In this document: piece after piece, positions 16,632-24,640 of the stretch
Numbering within the stretch: position 1 is the first letter of the stretch
Layout: each line of letters begins with the position of its first letter
Origin: Prolixibacteraceae bacterium
Lineage (GTDB): Bacteria; Bacteroidota; Bacteroidia; Bacteroidales; Prolixibacteraceae
Length of the DNA: 42,735 bases
Assembly (NCBI GenBank): GCA_025355875.1
Contig: JANXYV010000069.1
Coordinates: 1 to 42,735, forward strand
Reading direction: 5' to 3'
The notes under the pieces: generated by a model
Told to the model about the DNA's origin: nothing
Database searches by the model: none
Seen by the model: the letters and a program-made list of their open reading frames with translations, nothing else
Translations under genes and position numbers: made by a program

Positions 16632-17903
16632 TCACTCCAAACTTTTTCTCCGGACTGGCATCGACATGCATCGCGCACCACCGCCACCCCTGGCGAGTTC
16701 CGAACCTGGAATAGTTATCACACATTTTCCGGACGGAATAGAACATTTTCCACTCAGGATATCTCTACCCGGTATAATCTCAAATCCCTTCTGGTTAAGT
16801 TGTTCCATGGTGTGCACGTTTCGTTCGTACCCAATCACTTTGCCCGGGGCAAATGCAAGGAAATTAGCGCCGCTGTGCCATTGTTCGCGTTCCTGGGTCC
16901 AGCTGTCCAAACCACCTCCACACCGGATAGGCTCCATGTCGATGCCCAGCTTTTTCAAGGCCTTGGGAAGGTTTTTCTGCTCCTGTATTTGGGTTACATT
17001 TCCGTTTTCAACCTGAATATGAATAGTATGAAAACGGTTGGTTCCCATAATCAACGGTTCGTAAACCATGCATGCATCGCGGTCGAGAAAGGTAAAAACC
17101 ATGTCAAGGTGGATAAAAGATTCAGGGGTATCGGGCAATTCCTGAATCAGAATATGTTGCAGTCTACCTTTTTTTGTTTTAATGTTTTCGAGAATGAAAT
17201 CGATGCCCTGCGTGCTGGTCCGGATTCCCGTGCCAATCACCAGAATATCTTCACGGCCGAGCTGAAAGTCGCCACCTTCAATCGACATTCCGGGAAAATT
17301 CAGTGCATTTTCCGGAGTATTGGGATTGATGGTATTGGTTTTGAGCAGCGGGTGATGGGTGAAAATGGCATTCATGATTCCGGCCTCACGGTCTCGGACT
17401 TTGCTGGCCATTTTTCCGATCAGCACTTCTTTGCCAAACGACATCGAGGCATCACGGGTAAATAAAAAATTATGAAGCGGACGCAGGCTGAACCTTTCCT
17501 GACTCAAATAGCGGGTAAGATTGTTGCGTTCAAGAAATACGCCCTGAATAAGTTGGCGTGCCAGTTCCGGAGCTTCCTGCCCGATCAGTTTTGGATAAAT
17601 GTCGATGGCGCCTTCGCCCTGACATATTTCCCGCAGAAGTGATGATTTTACCTCATCTATTTTCAGGATGTCCGAAAGCAGATCCTTTACCTCAAAGGTT
17701 TGGGTCACCTTATTCAGAACACCTTTAAATGTGGAATACTCACCAGCCGCAACCGACAGATTCAGGATATCGCTGTACAAGGCCCTTTCTGCGTTTTCGG
17801 GCGTCATCTCCTCGACCTCCTGACCTGGCGTGTGAACTATAACTCCCTCTAGTTCACCGATTTCTGAACAAACATCTACTTGCAATTTTTGACTTTTCAG
17901 CAT
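16632..17903 (-). CDS. arcA: Arginine deiminase
   Basis: This cytoplasmic enzyme hydrolyses arginine to citrulline and ammonia, the first step of the arginine dihydrolase pathway. The 423-residue protein carries the N-terminal EIGELEGVIVHTPG, FTRDASMSFG, the EGGDF substrate-binding block near 223, and HLDMVFTFLD with the catalytic histidine. GGGGARCMSMPVRR at the C-terminus carries the nucleophilic cysteine. ATG 17903 is preferred over ATG 17912, since a -7 box at 17923-17930 would leave only about four bases of leader for the latter. No arcB or arcC lies nearby, so the enzyme may serve arginine catabolism or acid tolerance alone. Confidence 0.92.
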   Translation of the reverse strand: MLKSQKLQVDVCSEIGELEGVIVHTPGQEVEEMTPENAERALYSDILNLSVAAGEYSTFKGVLNKVTQTFEVKDLLSDILKIDEVKSSLLREICQGEGAIDIYPKLIGQEAPELARQLIQGVFLERNNLTRYLSQERFSLRPLHNFLFTRDASMSFGKEVLIGKMASKVRDREAGIMNAIFTHHPLLKTNTINPNTPENALNFPGMSIEGGDFQLGREDILVIGTGIRTSTQGIDFILENIKTKKGRLQHILIQELPDTPESFIHLDMVFTFLDRDACMVYEPLIMGTNRFHTIHIQVENGNVTQIQEQKNLPKALKKLGIDMEPIRCGGGLDSWTQEREQWHSGANFLAFAPGKVIGYERNVHTMEQLNQKGFEIIPGRDILSGKCSIPSGKCVITIPGSELARGGGGARCMSMPVRRKSLE

Positions 17904-17922
17904 AATTTCCATTTTAACGTTT

Positions 17923-17930
17923 CAAAGATA
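17923..17930 (-). promoter_or_regulatory. -7 box of arcA
   Basis: TATCTTTG on the minus strand is a perfect TAnnTTTG. It stands in a 116-base spacer with an identical box for the divergent DUF4294 gene. No clear -33 TTTG is at the standard distance. Confidence 0.5.
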
Positions 17931-17993
17931 CAAACATTGAACTTTTGAAAAGAGTAAACTTTTTTTAATCGTTTCAGTTTTATAACATATCCG

Positions 17994-18001
17994 TATCTTT
18001 G
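17994..18001 (+). promoter_or_regulatory. -7 box of the DUF4294 gene
   Basis: TATCTTTG at 17994-18001 lies 19 bases before the ATG at 18020. It overlaps the alternative TTG start at 17999, which argues against that start being used. Confidence 0.5.
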
Positions 18002-18019
18002 CAAAAGATTGCAGAATCT

Positions 18020-18607
18020 ATGAAACGATCATTTATTTTGATACTGTTATGTTTATCTTCTGCTTTTGCTTCACAGGCACAAAAGTATTTTGTCAATCGC
18101 CGGGATTCTGTGGTTGTTATTGATGGTGACACCTTGCCTCATTTTAACCTGTCAACTGTAACTATTTATTCAGAGAACAGGTTTGGGAAGAAGTTAGATG
18201 AACAGCAATACTGGCGATTGGTGATGCGGGTCAAAAAAGTTTTGCCTTATGCCAAGGAAGCTGCAGTTTTGCTGAAAAAATACGAACAGGAAGTACCTCC
18301 GGATGCCAAAAGAAAAGAGCGAAAGGAATATATTCGGAAAGCCGAGGATGAATTAATGAAGAAATATGAGCCGACTTTCAAGAAAATGTCGGTGAACGAT
18401 GGCCGCGTTTTGATCAAACTCATAGACCGCGAAACCAATACCGTTTCGTACGACATTATTGATGAGTTAAAGGGCGGCTTTTCGGCTATGTTCTGGCAAG
18501 GAATCGCGCGTATTTTTGGAAATAACCTGAAAGCTCATTACGATCCTCAGGGCGAAGACCGCCAGATCGAACAAATTGTCCAGTATATTGAAATGGGAAT
18601 CATTTGA
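18020..18607 (+). CDS. DUF4294 family exported protein
   Basis: The 195-residue protein begins with a signal peptide (MKRSFILILLCLSSAFASQ, cleavage after about 20). It then has the DUF4294 pattern: an N-terminal strand region with GDTLPHFNLSTV, and a helical, basic segment RVKKVLPYAKEAAVLLKKYE. A C-terminal part follows with DGRVLIKLIDRETN and GGFSAMFWQGIARIFGNNLK. The family is almost limited to Bacteroidetes and has no known function. A protease- or envelope-related role would be a guess. It stands alone, divergent from arcA. Confidence 0.85.
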   Translation: MKRSFILILLCLSSAFASQAQKYFVNRRDSVVVIDGDTLPHFNLSTVTIYSENRFGKKLDEQQYWRLVMRVKKVLPYAKEAAVLLKKYEQEVPPDAKRKERKEYIRKAEDELMKKYEPTFKKMSVNDGRVLIKLIDRETNTVSYDIIDELKGGFSAMFWQGIARIFGNNLKAHYDPQGEDRQIEQIVQYIEMGII

Positions 18608-18804
18608 TATCCAAAAAAAGGAAAGAGAAAAAGTCGTGAGTCTTTTTGTGCTCAAGCTTCACCAAAATAAAGTTTCGATCGTTAATCTGACAAGAGAGAA
18701 TTGATCCTGAAAGGGAAGTTCCAGACAGGTAAGATCAGACATCAAAAAAACAAAATCTGACATTTCCAATCTCCTTTGTGGAAGCTGGAAAGAACTCACA
18801 CAAC

Positions 18805-19254
18805 ATGAAGAAGCAATTATCGCACACCGACGAAAAAGGAAAAGCAAAAATGGTCGACGTCAGCCAGAAGCCTGATCAGGAAAGGGAAGCCATTGCCAGA
18901 GGTTTCATCCGGTTAAGTCACGAAACCGTTGAATTGATCCGCCAGAACCAAATGAAAAAAGGCGATGTTTTGACCGTGGCTCAGATTGCCGGTATCCAGG
19001 GTGCCAAACGAACCGGTGAACTGATTCCGCTTTGTCATCCGCTTCAACTCTGGAAGATTGAAGTTCGCTGTATACTTCTGGACCATGGAGTTCAGGCCGA
19101 ATGTACTGCATTGTGTTATGGCAAAACCGGGGTCGAAATGGAAGCGCTTACCGGGGTGAATGTTGCCCTTCTCACGGTTTACGACATGTGCAAAGCGGTC
19201 GACCAGGACATGGTCATGGAAGAAATTCGATTGGTTAGTAAAACAAAAAAATAA
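18805..19254 (+). CDS. moaC: Cyclic pyranopterin monophosphate synthase
   Basis: MoaC converts 3',8-cyclo-7,8-dihydro-GTP to cyclic pyranopterin monophosphate in molybdenum cofactor synthesis. The 149-residue length from ATG 18805 is normal; an upstream GTG at 18778 would add nine unlike residues. Key motifs are DVSQKP near the N-terminus, AGIQGAKRTGELIPLCHP (active-site loop, about 61-78) and the C-terminal GKTGVEMEALTGVNVALLTVYD. Its partner MoaA is not in the window. The next gene starts three bases after its stop and also belongs to the cofactor pathway. Confidence 0.95.
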   Translation: MKKQLSHTDEKGKAKMVDVSQKPDQEREAIARGFIRLSHETVELIRQNQMKKGDVLTVAQIAGIQGAKRTGELIPLCHPLQLWKIEVRCILLDHGVQAECTALCYGKTGVEMEALTGVNVALLTVYDMCKAVDQDMVMEEIRLVSKTKK

Positions 19255-19257
19255 CCC

Positions 19258-20187
19258 ATGCCTGTGAAGATACTTTCAGTTAACATTTCAGAAAAAAAAG
19301 GAACAGCTAAAAAACCAGTCGAATCCATTCAACTCAGTGACATTGGGGTGATTGGCGATGCACACTCGGGAAAATGGCACCGCCAGGTGAGTTTGCTGGC
19401 TGCTGAAAGCATAGCCAAATTTGAGGGTGAAGCCGGAAGGAAAATCAAATTCGGCGAATTTGCCGAAAATATAAGCACTGAAGGACTTTTATTGCACGAA
19501 TGCAGACCTCTCGATCGCTTCCGGAATGATCTTCTGGAATTGGAAGTCACGCAAATTGGCAAAAAATGCCACGGAGACAATTGCTCTATTTTTCGCGAAG
19601 TCGGGAATTGCGTGATGCCCAAGGAAGGGATTTTTGCACGCGTCATCCGGAAGGGTAAACTTCAGGCCGGAGACGAATTACAGTATATCCCGAAAATCAT
19701 CCATTTTTACATTATAACTCTGAGCGACCGCGCCAGTTCGGGCGAATATGAAGACAAAAGCGGTCCGCAAATCAGAAATCTCGCTGAAAAATTCTTTTCA
19801 GGAATCAAACGCCAAACCTCATTCGCCCACCATTTAATTCCTGATGATTCGATTCAACTTTCTAAACTGGTGAAGGAAGCGATTTCATCAGGCGCAGATG
19901 TAATTTTCACTACAGGAGGCACAGGCATAGGCCCGCGCGATATCACTCCGGAAACTGTCCGACCATTACTCGATAAAGAAATCCCCGGAATCATGGAATT
20001 AATCCGCGTCAAATATGGAATGGAAAAACCTGCGGCTTTACTTAGCCGGGGAATTGCAGGCGTTTCAGGAAAAACATTGGTCTACTGCTTACCTGGCAGT
20101 GCAAAAGCAGTGTCAGAATACTGTGATGAAATCCTGCCAGGCATCGAACATTCCATGTATATGCTCGAAGGAATTGATAGTCATTAA
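19258..20187 (+). CDS. MOSC domain fused to a MogA/MoaB-type molybdopterin adenylyltransferase
   Basis: The protein is a 309-residue fusion. Residues about 1-145 form a MOSC domain, with GDAHSGKWHRQVSLL and a conserved cysteine in KKCHGDNC; MOSC domains carry sulfur or bind molybdenum cofactor. Residues about 150-305 form a MogA/MoaB domain, with LSDRASSGEYEDKSGP, FTTGGTGIGPRDITPE and CLPGSAKA, which binds molybdopterin and adenylates it. The fusion places sulfur or cofactor handling beside adenylation. It is coupled to moaC (three-base gap). The length excludes a broken gene. Confidence 0.9.
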   Translation: MPVKILSVNISEKKGTAKKPVESIQLSDIGVIGDAHSGKWHRQVSLLAAESIAKFEGEAGRKIKFGEFAENISTEGLLLHECRPLDRFRNDLLELEVTQIGKKCHGDNCSIFREVGNCVMPKEGIFARVIRKGKLQAGDELQYIPKIIHFYIITLSDRASSGEYEDKSGPQIRNLAEKFFSGIKRQTSFAHHLIPDDSIQLSKLVKEAISSGADVIFTTGGTGIGPRDITPETVRPLLDKEIPGIMELIRVKYGMEKPAALLSRGIAGVSGKTLVYCLPGSAKAVSEYCDEILPGIEHSMYMLEGIDSH

Positions 20188-20222
20188 TCAGAAAATATCG
20201 TTAACCAATTTAGAATTAAAAT

Positions 20223-20498
20223 ATGATCAACGCCATTATTCTTATCAATGCCGAACGAACAAAGATCAACTCAGTCGCTGAACAACTGGTCAATCTGAAT
20301 GGGATTACCGAAGTATATTCGGTTAGTGGCCGGTTTGATTTGGTGGCCGTTATCCGGCTTCCACATACGGAAGAACTGGCCGAACTGATAACCGAAAAGG
20401 TTGTTCAGGTCGATGGAATTACCAAAACCGAATCGATGGTCGCATTTAAGACCCTTTCGAAAAGCGATCTGGCTGGGATGTTTGATCTGGGAAACTGA
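20223..20498 (+). CDS. Stand-alone Lrp/AsnC ligand-binding (RAM) domain
   Basis: A 91-residue protein, it corresponds to the C-terminal effector domain of Lrp/AsnC regulators without the helix-turn-helix. Signatures are the beta-alpha-beta-beta-alpha-beta order, the VYSVSGRFDLVAVIRL central strands (VSGRFDL) and the ending TKTESMVAFKTLSKS. Such small RAM proteins oligomerise and may bind amino acids, and may modulate full-length regulators. It follows the MOSC-Mog gene by 35 bases and could be in the same transcript, which would be an odd partnership. Confidence 0.88.
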   Translation: MINAIILINAERTKINSVAEQLVNLNGITEVYSVSGRFDLVAVIRLPHTEELAELITEKVVQVDGITKTESMVAFKTLSKSDLAGMFDLGN

Positions 20499-20566
20499 AA
20501 ATGAGGAAATAGTTTTTCCATTGCTTTTTCGTCAGGAAAGAATCCTCCCTGCGCATCTGTTTTCTG

Positions 20567-20589
20567 AAGCCTAAACAAAATGTAGGCTT
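20567..20589 (+). terminator. Hairpin between the RAM-domain gene and superoxide dismutase
   Basis: AAGCCTA (20567-20573) pairs with TAGGCTT (20583-20589). A second, looser inverted repeat with arms AACTGTTT and AAACAGTT follows before the next gene. No clear T-tract is present, so termination is only suggested. Confidence 0.35.
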
Positions 20590-20655
20590 AACTGTTTCTA
20601 ATTCTTACCGATAGTAATTCAGAAAAACAGTTATAAACTACTAAATTCAGAAAAT

Positions 20656-21357
20656 ATGAAACGCAGAAATTTTATCGCATTGGTTGGAACTTCGCTTGCT
20701 GCTGCCCCACTTTGGGCTAATTCAATGACTAGTAAATTGCCACCTCAAAAAGCGATTGACAGTGTTTTCCCCGAATTGCCTTATGCATACGATGCTCTGG
20801 AACCTACCATCGATGCGAAAACCATGGAAATTCATTACACCAAGCACCACAAAGCTTATCATACCAATTTTCTGGCTGCTATTAATGATACACCTGCGGC
20901 CAGTATGGAACTGAAAGACCTCTTTGCCGGTATCAGCAAGTTTCCGGCACCGGTTCGGAATAATGGGGGTGGTTATTACAATCACATGCTTTTTTGGGAA
21001 AATTTGTCTCCTGCAAAAACCAATCCTTCTTCAGCCTTGAGTGCTGCCATTGATAAAAGCTTTGGAACAATGGACAAGTTTAAAGAAGAATTTGCCAATG
21101 CGGCCAAGAAACAATTCGGCAGCGGCTGGGCCTGGCTAGTGGCCGGAAAAGACGGACAGGTTTTTGTCTGTTCCACTCCAAATCAGGATAATCCTTTGAT
21201 GGATATTGTAGAAAAGAAAGGTACTCCTCTTTTATGCCTCGACGTTTGGGAACATGCGTACTATTTGCATTACCAAAACCGGAGGGCCGAATACGTTGAT
21301 AATTTCTGGAATGTGGTAAATTGGGAAACGGTCAGCAAACGCTACGAGAACAGATAG
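20656..21357 (+). CDS. Exported Fe/Mn superoxide dismutase
   Basis: Superoxide dismutase converts superoxide to hydrogen peroxide and oxygen. The 233-residue protein has an N-terminal signal (KRRNFIALVGTSLAAAPLWA, twin arginines at 3-4) before the SOD domain, so it is exported, perhaps by Tat. Metal ligands are visible in order: MEIHYTKHHKAYH, GGYYNHMLFW, and LDVWEHAYYLHYQN with the ligand Asp and His. The ligand set does not separate Fe from Mn. A cytoplasmic SOD would lack the leader, so this copy probably protects the periplasm. It stands alone in its transcript. Confidence 0.93.
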   Translation: MKRRNFIALVGTSLAAAPLWANSMTSKLPPQKAIDSVFPELPYAYDALEPTIDAKTMEIHYTKHHKAYHTNFLAAINDTPAASMELKDLFAGISKFPAPVRNNGGGYYNHMLFWENLSPAKTNPSSALSAAIDKSFGTMDKFKEEFANAAKKQFGSGWAWLVAGKDGQVFVCSTPNQDNPLMDIVEKKGTPLLCLDVWEHAYYLHYQNRRAEYVDNFWNVVNWETVSKRYENR

Positions 21358-21383
21358 TTGTGGATTGAACGAATATCGAATGA

Positions 21384-21418
21384 GAGTGAGCGTCTGACCG
21401 GGTGTCATCCGCTCATTC
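21384..21418 (+). terminator. Candidate terminator after superoxide dismutase
   Basis: A nine-base arm at 21384-21392 pairs with 21410-21418 with one G-T pair. Only a short T-run follows (TTTT), so it is of moderate strength. Confidence 0.4.
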
Positions 21419-21476
21419 ACTTTTAACAAGGTTCTTCCTTCATTTTTTAATACCTTTCCAACTTAATTTTTGAACC

Positions 21477-22271
21477 ATGATAAATAATGTTGTCCTCATC
21501 GGGGCTGGAAATCTGGCTACTCAACTAGCCTTGGCCCTGTTTGAAAATGGGATTCAGGTGAAACAGATTTACAGCCGGAAACTTGAAACAGCCATTGAAC
21601 TGGCCGGAAAGGTTGGCGCTGCATTTACCAATAACCTGTCGCAACTTATTTCTGATGCAGATTTGTATGTGATCGCAGTGAAAGACTTGGCCATTCAGGA
21701 AATCCTGGAAAACCTATCATTGAACGAAAATATGCTCATCGTTCACACTGCCGGGAGTGTTCCGATGGAAATATTGGATGGGTTTAGCCTGAATTACGGC
21801 GTGTTCTATCCGCTCCAAACCCTTTCAAAATACCGGAAAGCAGATTTCTCAGTAGTACCTGTTTGCATCGAAGCAAATCATCCTTCCAACCTGATGAAAC
21901 TTCAGGAATTAGCTGGAAGACTCTCAGATTCGGTCCATCAAATCAGTTCCGTTGAGCGAAAGACCTTGCATCTGGCTGCGGTGTTTGCCAACAATTTTGT
22001 GAATCATTTTTATGCCATCGGAGCTGAAATCCTGGAGGATAAAAAGCTGAATTTCGATCTGTTAAAACCGCTGATTCTCGAAACCGCAGCCAAAATCAAG
22101 ACCCTGGGTCCTGTTGAAGCGCAAACCGGACCAGCCACACGGAACGATACGGCCACTATCAGCTCTCACCTAAAAATGCTTCAGGATAGGCCTGAATTTC
22201 AGAAAATCTATAGCTTTGTGTCCGAAAGCATTTTTCAGCTTCAGCAAAAACACAACCATGACCTTTTTTAA
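21477..22271 (+). CDS. Rossmann-fold protein with DUF2520 (predicted NADP-dependent oxidoreductase)
   Basis: Residues about 1-120 form an NAD(P)-binding Rossmann domain opening VLIGAGNLATQLALAL, with the GAGNLA glycine motif. The rest is the helical DUF2520 domain, which includes FYPLQTLSK and AAVFANNFVNHF. The fold resembles F420-dependent and 6-phosphogluconate-type dehydrogenases. The 264-residue length is typical. Its stop lies 13 bases inside the next gene, so it is coupled to the KdsC-like HAD phosphatase. No substrate is known. Confidence 0.85.
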   Translation: MINNVVLIGAGNLATQLALALFENGIQVKQIYSRKLETAIELAGKVGAAFTNNLSQLISDADLYVIAVKDLAIQEILENLSLNENMLIVHTAGSVPMEILDGFSLNYGVFYPLQTLSKYRKADFSVVPVCIEANHPSNLMKLQELAGRLSDSVHQISSVERKTLHLAAVFANNFVNHFYAIGAEILEDKKLNFDLLKPLILETAAKIKTLGPVEAQTGPATRNDTATISSHLKMLQDRPEFQKIYSFVSESIFQLQQKHNHDLF

Positions 22272-22788
22272 AGAAAGACTCAAAAATATCAAAGGACTTA
22301 TTTTCGATGTTGACGGCGTTTTATCGATGGACGTTTCTCCATTGGATGAACAGGGTGATCCGGTTCGGACTGCCAATGTTAAAGATGGATTGGCCATCCG
22401 GTATGCCCTTCAGAGCGGGTACGAGGTAGCGATTATCACCGGGGCTAATATTGACCGGGTCAAGCTTCGCCATCAAAAATTGGGAGTCAAACACATCTAT
22501 ATGAATTCGTTTACAAAAGTGGAATGCCTGGATGATTTTCTCCTGAAAACGGGTTTAGAAAAAGGCGAAGTGTTATACATGGGCGACGATTTGATTGATT
22601 TCCCAATCATGAAGGAAGTTGGAATTGCCACGTGCCCGGTTGATGCAGTTCCGGAAATTAAAGCCATTTCGCAATACATTTCCGACAAAAAAGGAGGTAA
22701 AGGTTGCGTGCGCGATGTAATTGAACGGGTGATGCGCTCGCAGCAAAAGTGGTTCGGACAAGAAATCCAAGGGATAAAAGCATATTAA
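22258..22788 (+). CDS. KdsC-like HAD phosphatase (Kdo 8-phosphate phosphatase family)
   Basis: This 176-residue HAD enzyme has DVDGVLS (motif I with both Asp), ITGANIDRVKLRHQKLG (motif II region), and GDDLIDFPIM (motif IV Asp pair). KdsC dephosphorylates Kdo 8-phosphate for lipopolysaccharide synthesis. Bacteroidetes enzymes of this type look alike but may have other sugar phosphates as substrate, so the function is likely, not certain. ATG at 22258 overlaps the upstream gene. The downstream gene is maf. The DUF2520/HAD/Maf order is one I associate with Bacteroidetes. Confidence 0.85.
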   Translation: MTFFKERLKNIKGLIFDVDGVLSMDVSPLDEQGDPVRTANVKDGLAIRYALQSGYEVAIITGANIDRVKLRHQKLGVKHIYMNSFTKVECLDDFLLKTGLEKGEVLYMGDDLIDFPIMKEVGIATCPVDAVPEIKAISQYISDKKGGKGCVRDVIERVMRSQQKWFGQEIQGIKAY

Positions 22789-22795
22789 AAGAAGC

Positions 22796-22929
22796 CCCTC
22801 TAAATCTCCAAGGCGAGACTTTAGATTCTCGCGGATATGAGAAATTTTTCAAGAATTTGATGAAAGTGCAACAACTTACACATATGGAATCCGAAAGCCC
22901 CCTCCTTGGGAGGGGATCTGGTGGAGGCT
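22796..22929 (+). repeat. Palindromic repeats at the 5' end of maf
   Basis: The clearest unit is 22896-22929. CCCCTCC (22899-22905) pairs with GGAGGGG (22909-22915), flanked by AGCC and GGCT outer bases, all read through in frame as SPLLGRGSGGG. Just upstream, 22796-22832 contains a degenerate version with the words CCCCTCTAAATCTCC and GCGAG/CTCGC arms. These match the style of the palindromes at 30638, 36545, 36977 and 37231. Confidence 0.6.
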
Positions 22930-23486
22930 ACGAAATCATCCTCGCTTCCAAGTCTCCGCGCCGTCAGGAATTGCTCCGTGATCTGGGGTTGAAATTCAGT
23001 GTTCAATCTATGGAAATTCCGGAAGTTTTTCCGGATGGATTGGGTATGACTGAAGTTCCGGTTTACCTGGCTGAACTGAAAGCGGAGGCATTTCGCCCCC
23101 GTCTGAAAAACAATCAGTTGGTGATTACGGCTGATACAATCGTATGGCTCAACGGCCATGTACTGAACAAACCAGCAGATTATGCCGATGGATTCCGGAT
23201 GCTGCGTGCTTTATCCGGCAATAAACATCAGGTTTTGACTGGCGTTTGTTTGCTTTCAACCGAAAAGAGAGTTTCGTTTTATGCGCTCACCGATGTGTGG
23301 TTTAAGGAATTAAGCGACAACGAAATCCAGTATTATCTCGAAAACTATAGCCCCTATGACAAAGCCGGAGCGTATGGAATTCAGGAATGGATTGGGTACA
23401 TTGGAATCCATCGGATCGAAGGTTCCTTTTTTAATGTAATGGGGTTGCCGGTGCAAAGTTTATATGAGCATCTGAAGATATTTTAA
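22860..23486 (+). CDS. maf: Maf-like nucleotide pyrophosphatase with repeat-derived N-terminus
   Basis: Maf proteins hydrolyse non-canonical nucleoside triphosphates such as dTTP/UTP and act near septum formation. The core starts at YEIILASKSPRRQELL, with the conserved SxSPRR motif, and continues with ADTIVW and DKAGAYGIQEW, ending in ENYSPYDKA-type motifs. The first 20-30 residues are not Maf: bases 22896-22929 are a palindromic repeat coding SPLLGRGSGGG. The frame extends back to 22749. ATG 22860 or 22884 are the plausible starts; a start directly at the Maf core is not available as ATG. See the repeat entry and findings. Confidence 0.88.
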   Translation: MKVQQLTHMESESPLLGRGSGGGYEIILASKSPRRQELLRDLGLKFSVQSMEIPEVFPDGLGMTEVPVYLAELKAEAFRPRLKNNQLVITADTIVWLNGHVLNKPADYADGFRMLRALSGNKHQVLTGVCLLSTEKRVSFYALTDVWFKELSDNEIQYYLENYSPYDKAGAYGIQEWIGYIGIHRIEGSFFNVMGLPVQSLYEHLKIF

Positions 23487-23487
23487 A

Positions 23488-23530
23488 TAAAAAAACGGCT
23501 CCGATAAAATGAATTATCAGAGCCGTTTTT
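23488..23530. terminator. Bidirectional terminator between maf and the FabH-like gene
   Basis: A strong hairpin has AAAAACGGCTC pairing with GAGCCGTTTTT and an inner GATAA/TTATC extension. It lies between two converging genes with A- and T-runs on both sides. Confidence 0.9.
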
Positions 23531-23547
23531 GATTAGGAAGGAATTCC

Positions 23548-24630
23548 TTACCACTTATAAACAATCGAATTGATATTCATTCCCGCGCCCACTGAAGCCA
23601 AAATCAGGTGATCTCCCGGATTAATTTCGTGTCCATCCATTTTCCCTTTCAGGATCAGATCGAGAAGCGTTGGAACTGTTGCCGTAGAAGAGTTTCCCAG
23701 TTTTTCGATGCTCATGGGCATAATTCCTTCCGGCACGTTCTTCTCGTTATACAATTTAAATACGTTTTTCAGGATGGCTTCATCCATCTTTTCGTTGGCC
23801 TGATGGATCAACACTTTTTTAATATCCCGCAGGTGTAATCCAGCCCGGTCAATGCTTTCCTTAACCACTCCCGGAACATTGCTGATAGCATAAACATATA
23901 GTTTGTGACCTGACATTTTAATAAACTGGTCGTTTCCCTGAAAATCCGGATTAAACGATTTACCATTGATCAGCAAATCCCAGTGATGAACCGAATCAGA
24001 ACGGCTCGAATGCGAAAGGATTCCGGTCGGCTCTTCACTTTCAACACCTTCAACAAGGGTCGCTCCTGCCCCATCGGCATAGATCATCGAATCGCGGTCG
24101 TGTGGATCTGAAATTCGAGACAATACATCAGAGCCCACCACGAGGCCTCTCTTTGCCATACCACTCCGGATATAGGCATCGGCAATAATCATTCCCTGCG
24201 TCCAGCCAGGACACCCGGAAATGATATCGTGACAAAAACAGGCCGGATTTTTGATGCCTAACTTTGCCTTCACACGGTTGGCCAGACTAGGGAGAATGTC
24301 AACCCTCGTCGACACCGGATCTACATCACCAAAATTATGGCCAACGACAATAAAATCAAGGGTTTCCTGGTCAATACCTGCTGATTCGATAGCCTCCTTG
24401 GCAGCCTGGGTCGCCATATCCGAATTATTCATCTCGTCGCTGATGTAGCGTCGTTCACTGATATTGGTAATCTCTTTGAATTTCTGAATAATTTCATCAT
24501 TGCTTTTCTGTAACGGTTCTTTCGAAAAATTATCATAAAAAGTGAAGTCATTGAAATGCTCATTACCTATTGCACGGACAGGAATATAACTTCCAGTACC
24601 AACAATCTTAGTATATACCCGTTTTGTCAT
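23548..24630 (-). CDS. 3-oxoacyl-ACP synthase III (FabH)-like condensing enzyme
   Basis: The 360-residue thiolase-fold protein has the FabH catalytic triad: Cys140 in DIISGCPGW, a histidine in VLIHQANEK and an asparagine in EKLGNSSTATVP. FabH starts fatty acid chains from acetyl-CoA and malonyl-ACP. This copy is about 40 residues longer than E. coli FabH and has an altered Cys context (GCPGW, not ACSGF), so it may condense another acyl substrate. ATG 24630 lies 11 bases past the start region of its neighbour's stop, so it is co-transcribed with the LpxH-like gene. A GTG at 24651 is a less likely start. Confidence 0.85.
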   Translation of the reverse strand: MTKRVYTKIVGTGSYIPVRAIGNEHFNDFTFYDNFSKEPLQKSNDEIIQKFKEITNISERRYISDEMNNSDMATQAAKEAIESAGIDQETLDFIVVGHNFGDVDPVSTRVDILPSLANRVKAKLGIKNPACFCHDIISGCPGWTQGMIIADAYIRSGMAKRGLVVGSDVLSRISDPHDRDSMIYADGAGATLVEGVESEEPTGILSHSSRSDSVHHWDLLINGKSFNPDFQGNDQFIKMSGHKLYVYAISNVPGVVKESIDRAGLHLRDIKKVLIHQANEKMDEAILKNVFKLYNEKNVPEGIMPMSIEKLGNSSTATVPTLLDLILKGKMDGHEINPGDHLILASVGAGMNINSIVYKW

Positions 24631-24640
24631 AATCCATTGT

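Noticed and set aside
16593-17465. Long open frame (about 290 codons) antisense to arcA
   Set aside because: Same reason: arcA on the other strand carries all catalytic motifs, while this frame shows none.
18608-18804. Molybdenum cofactor riboswitch before moaC
   Set aside because: Only weak, short stems are seen and none of the conserved segments I would expect.
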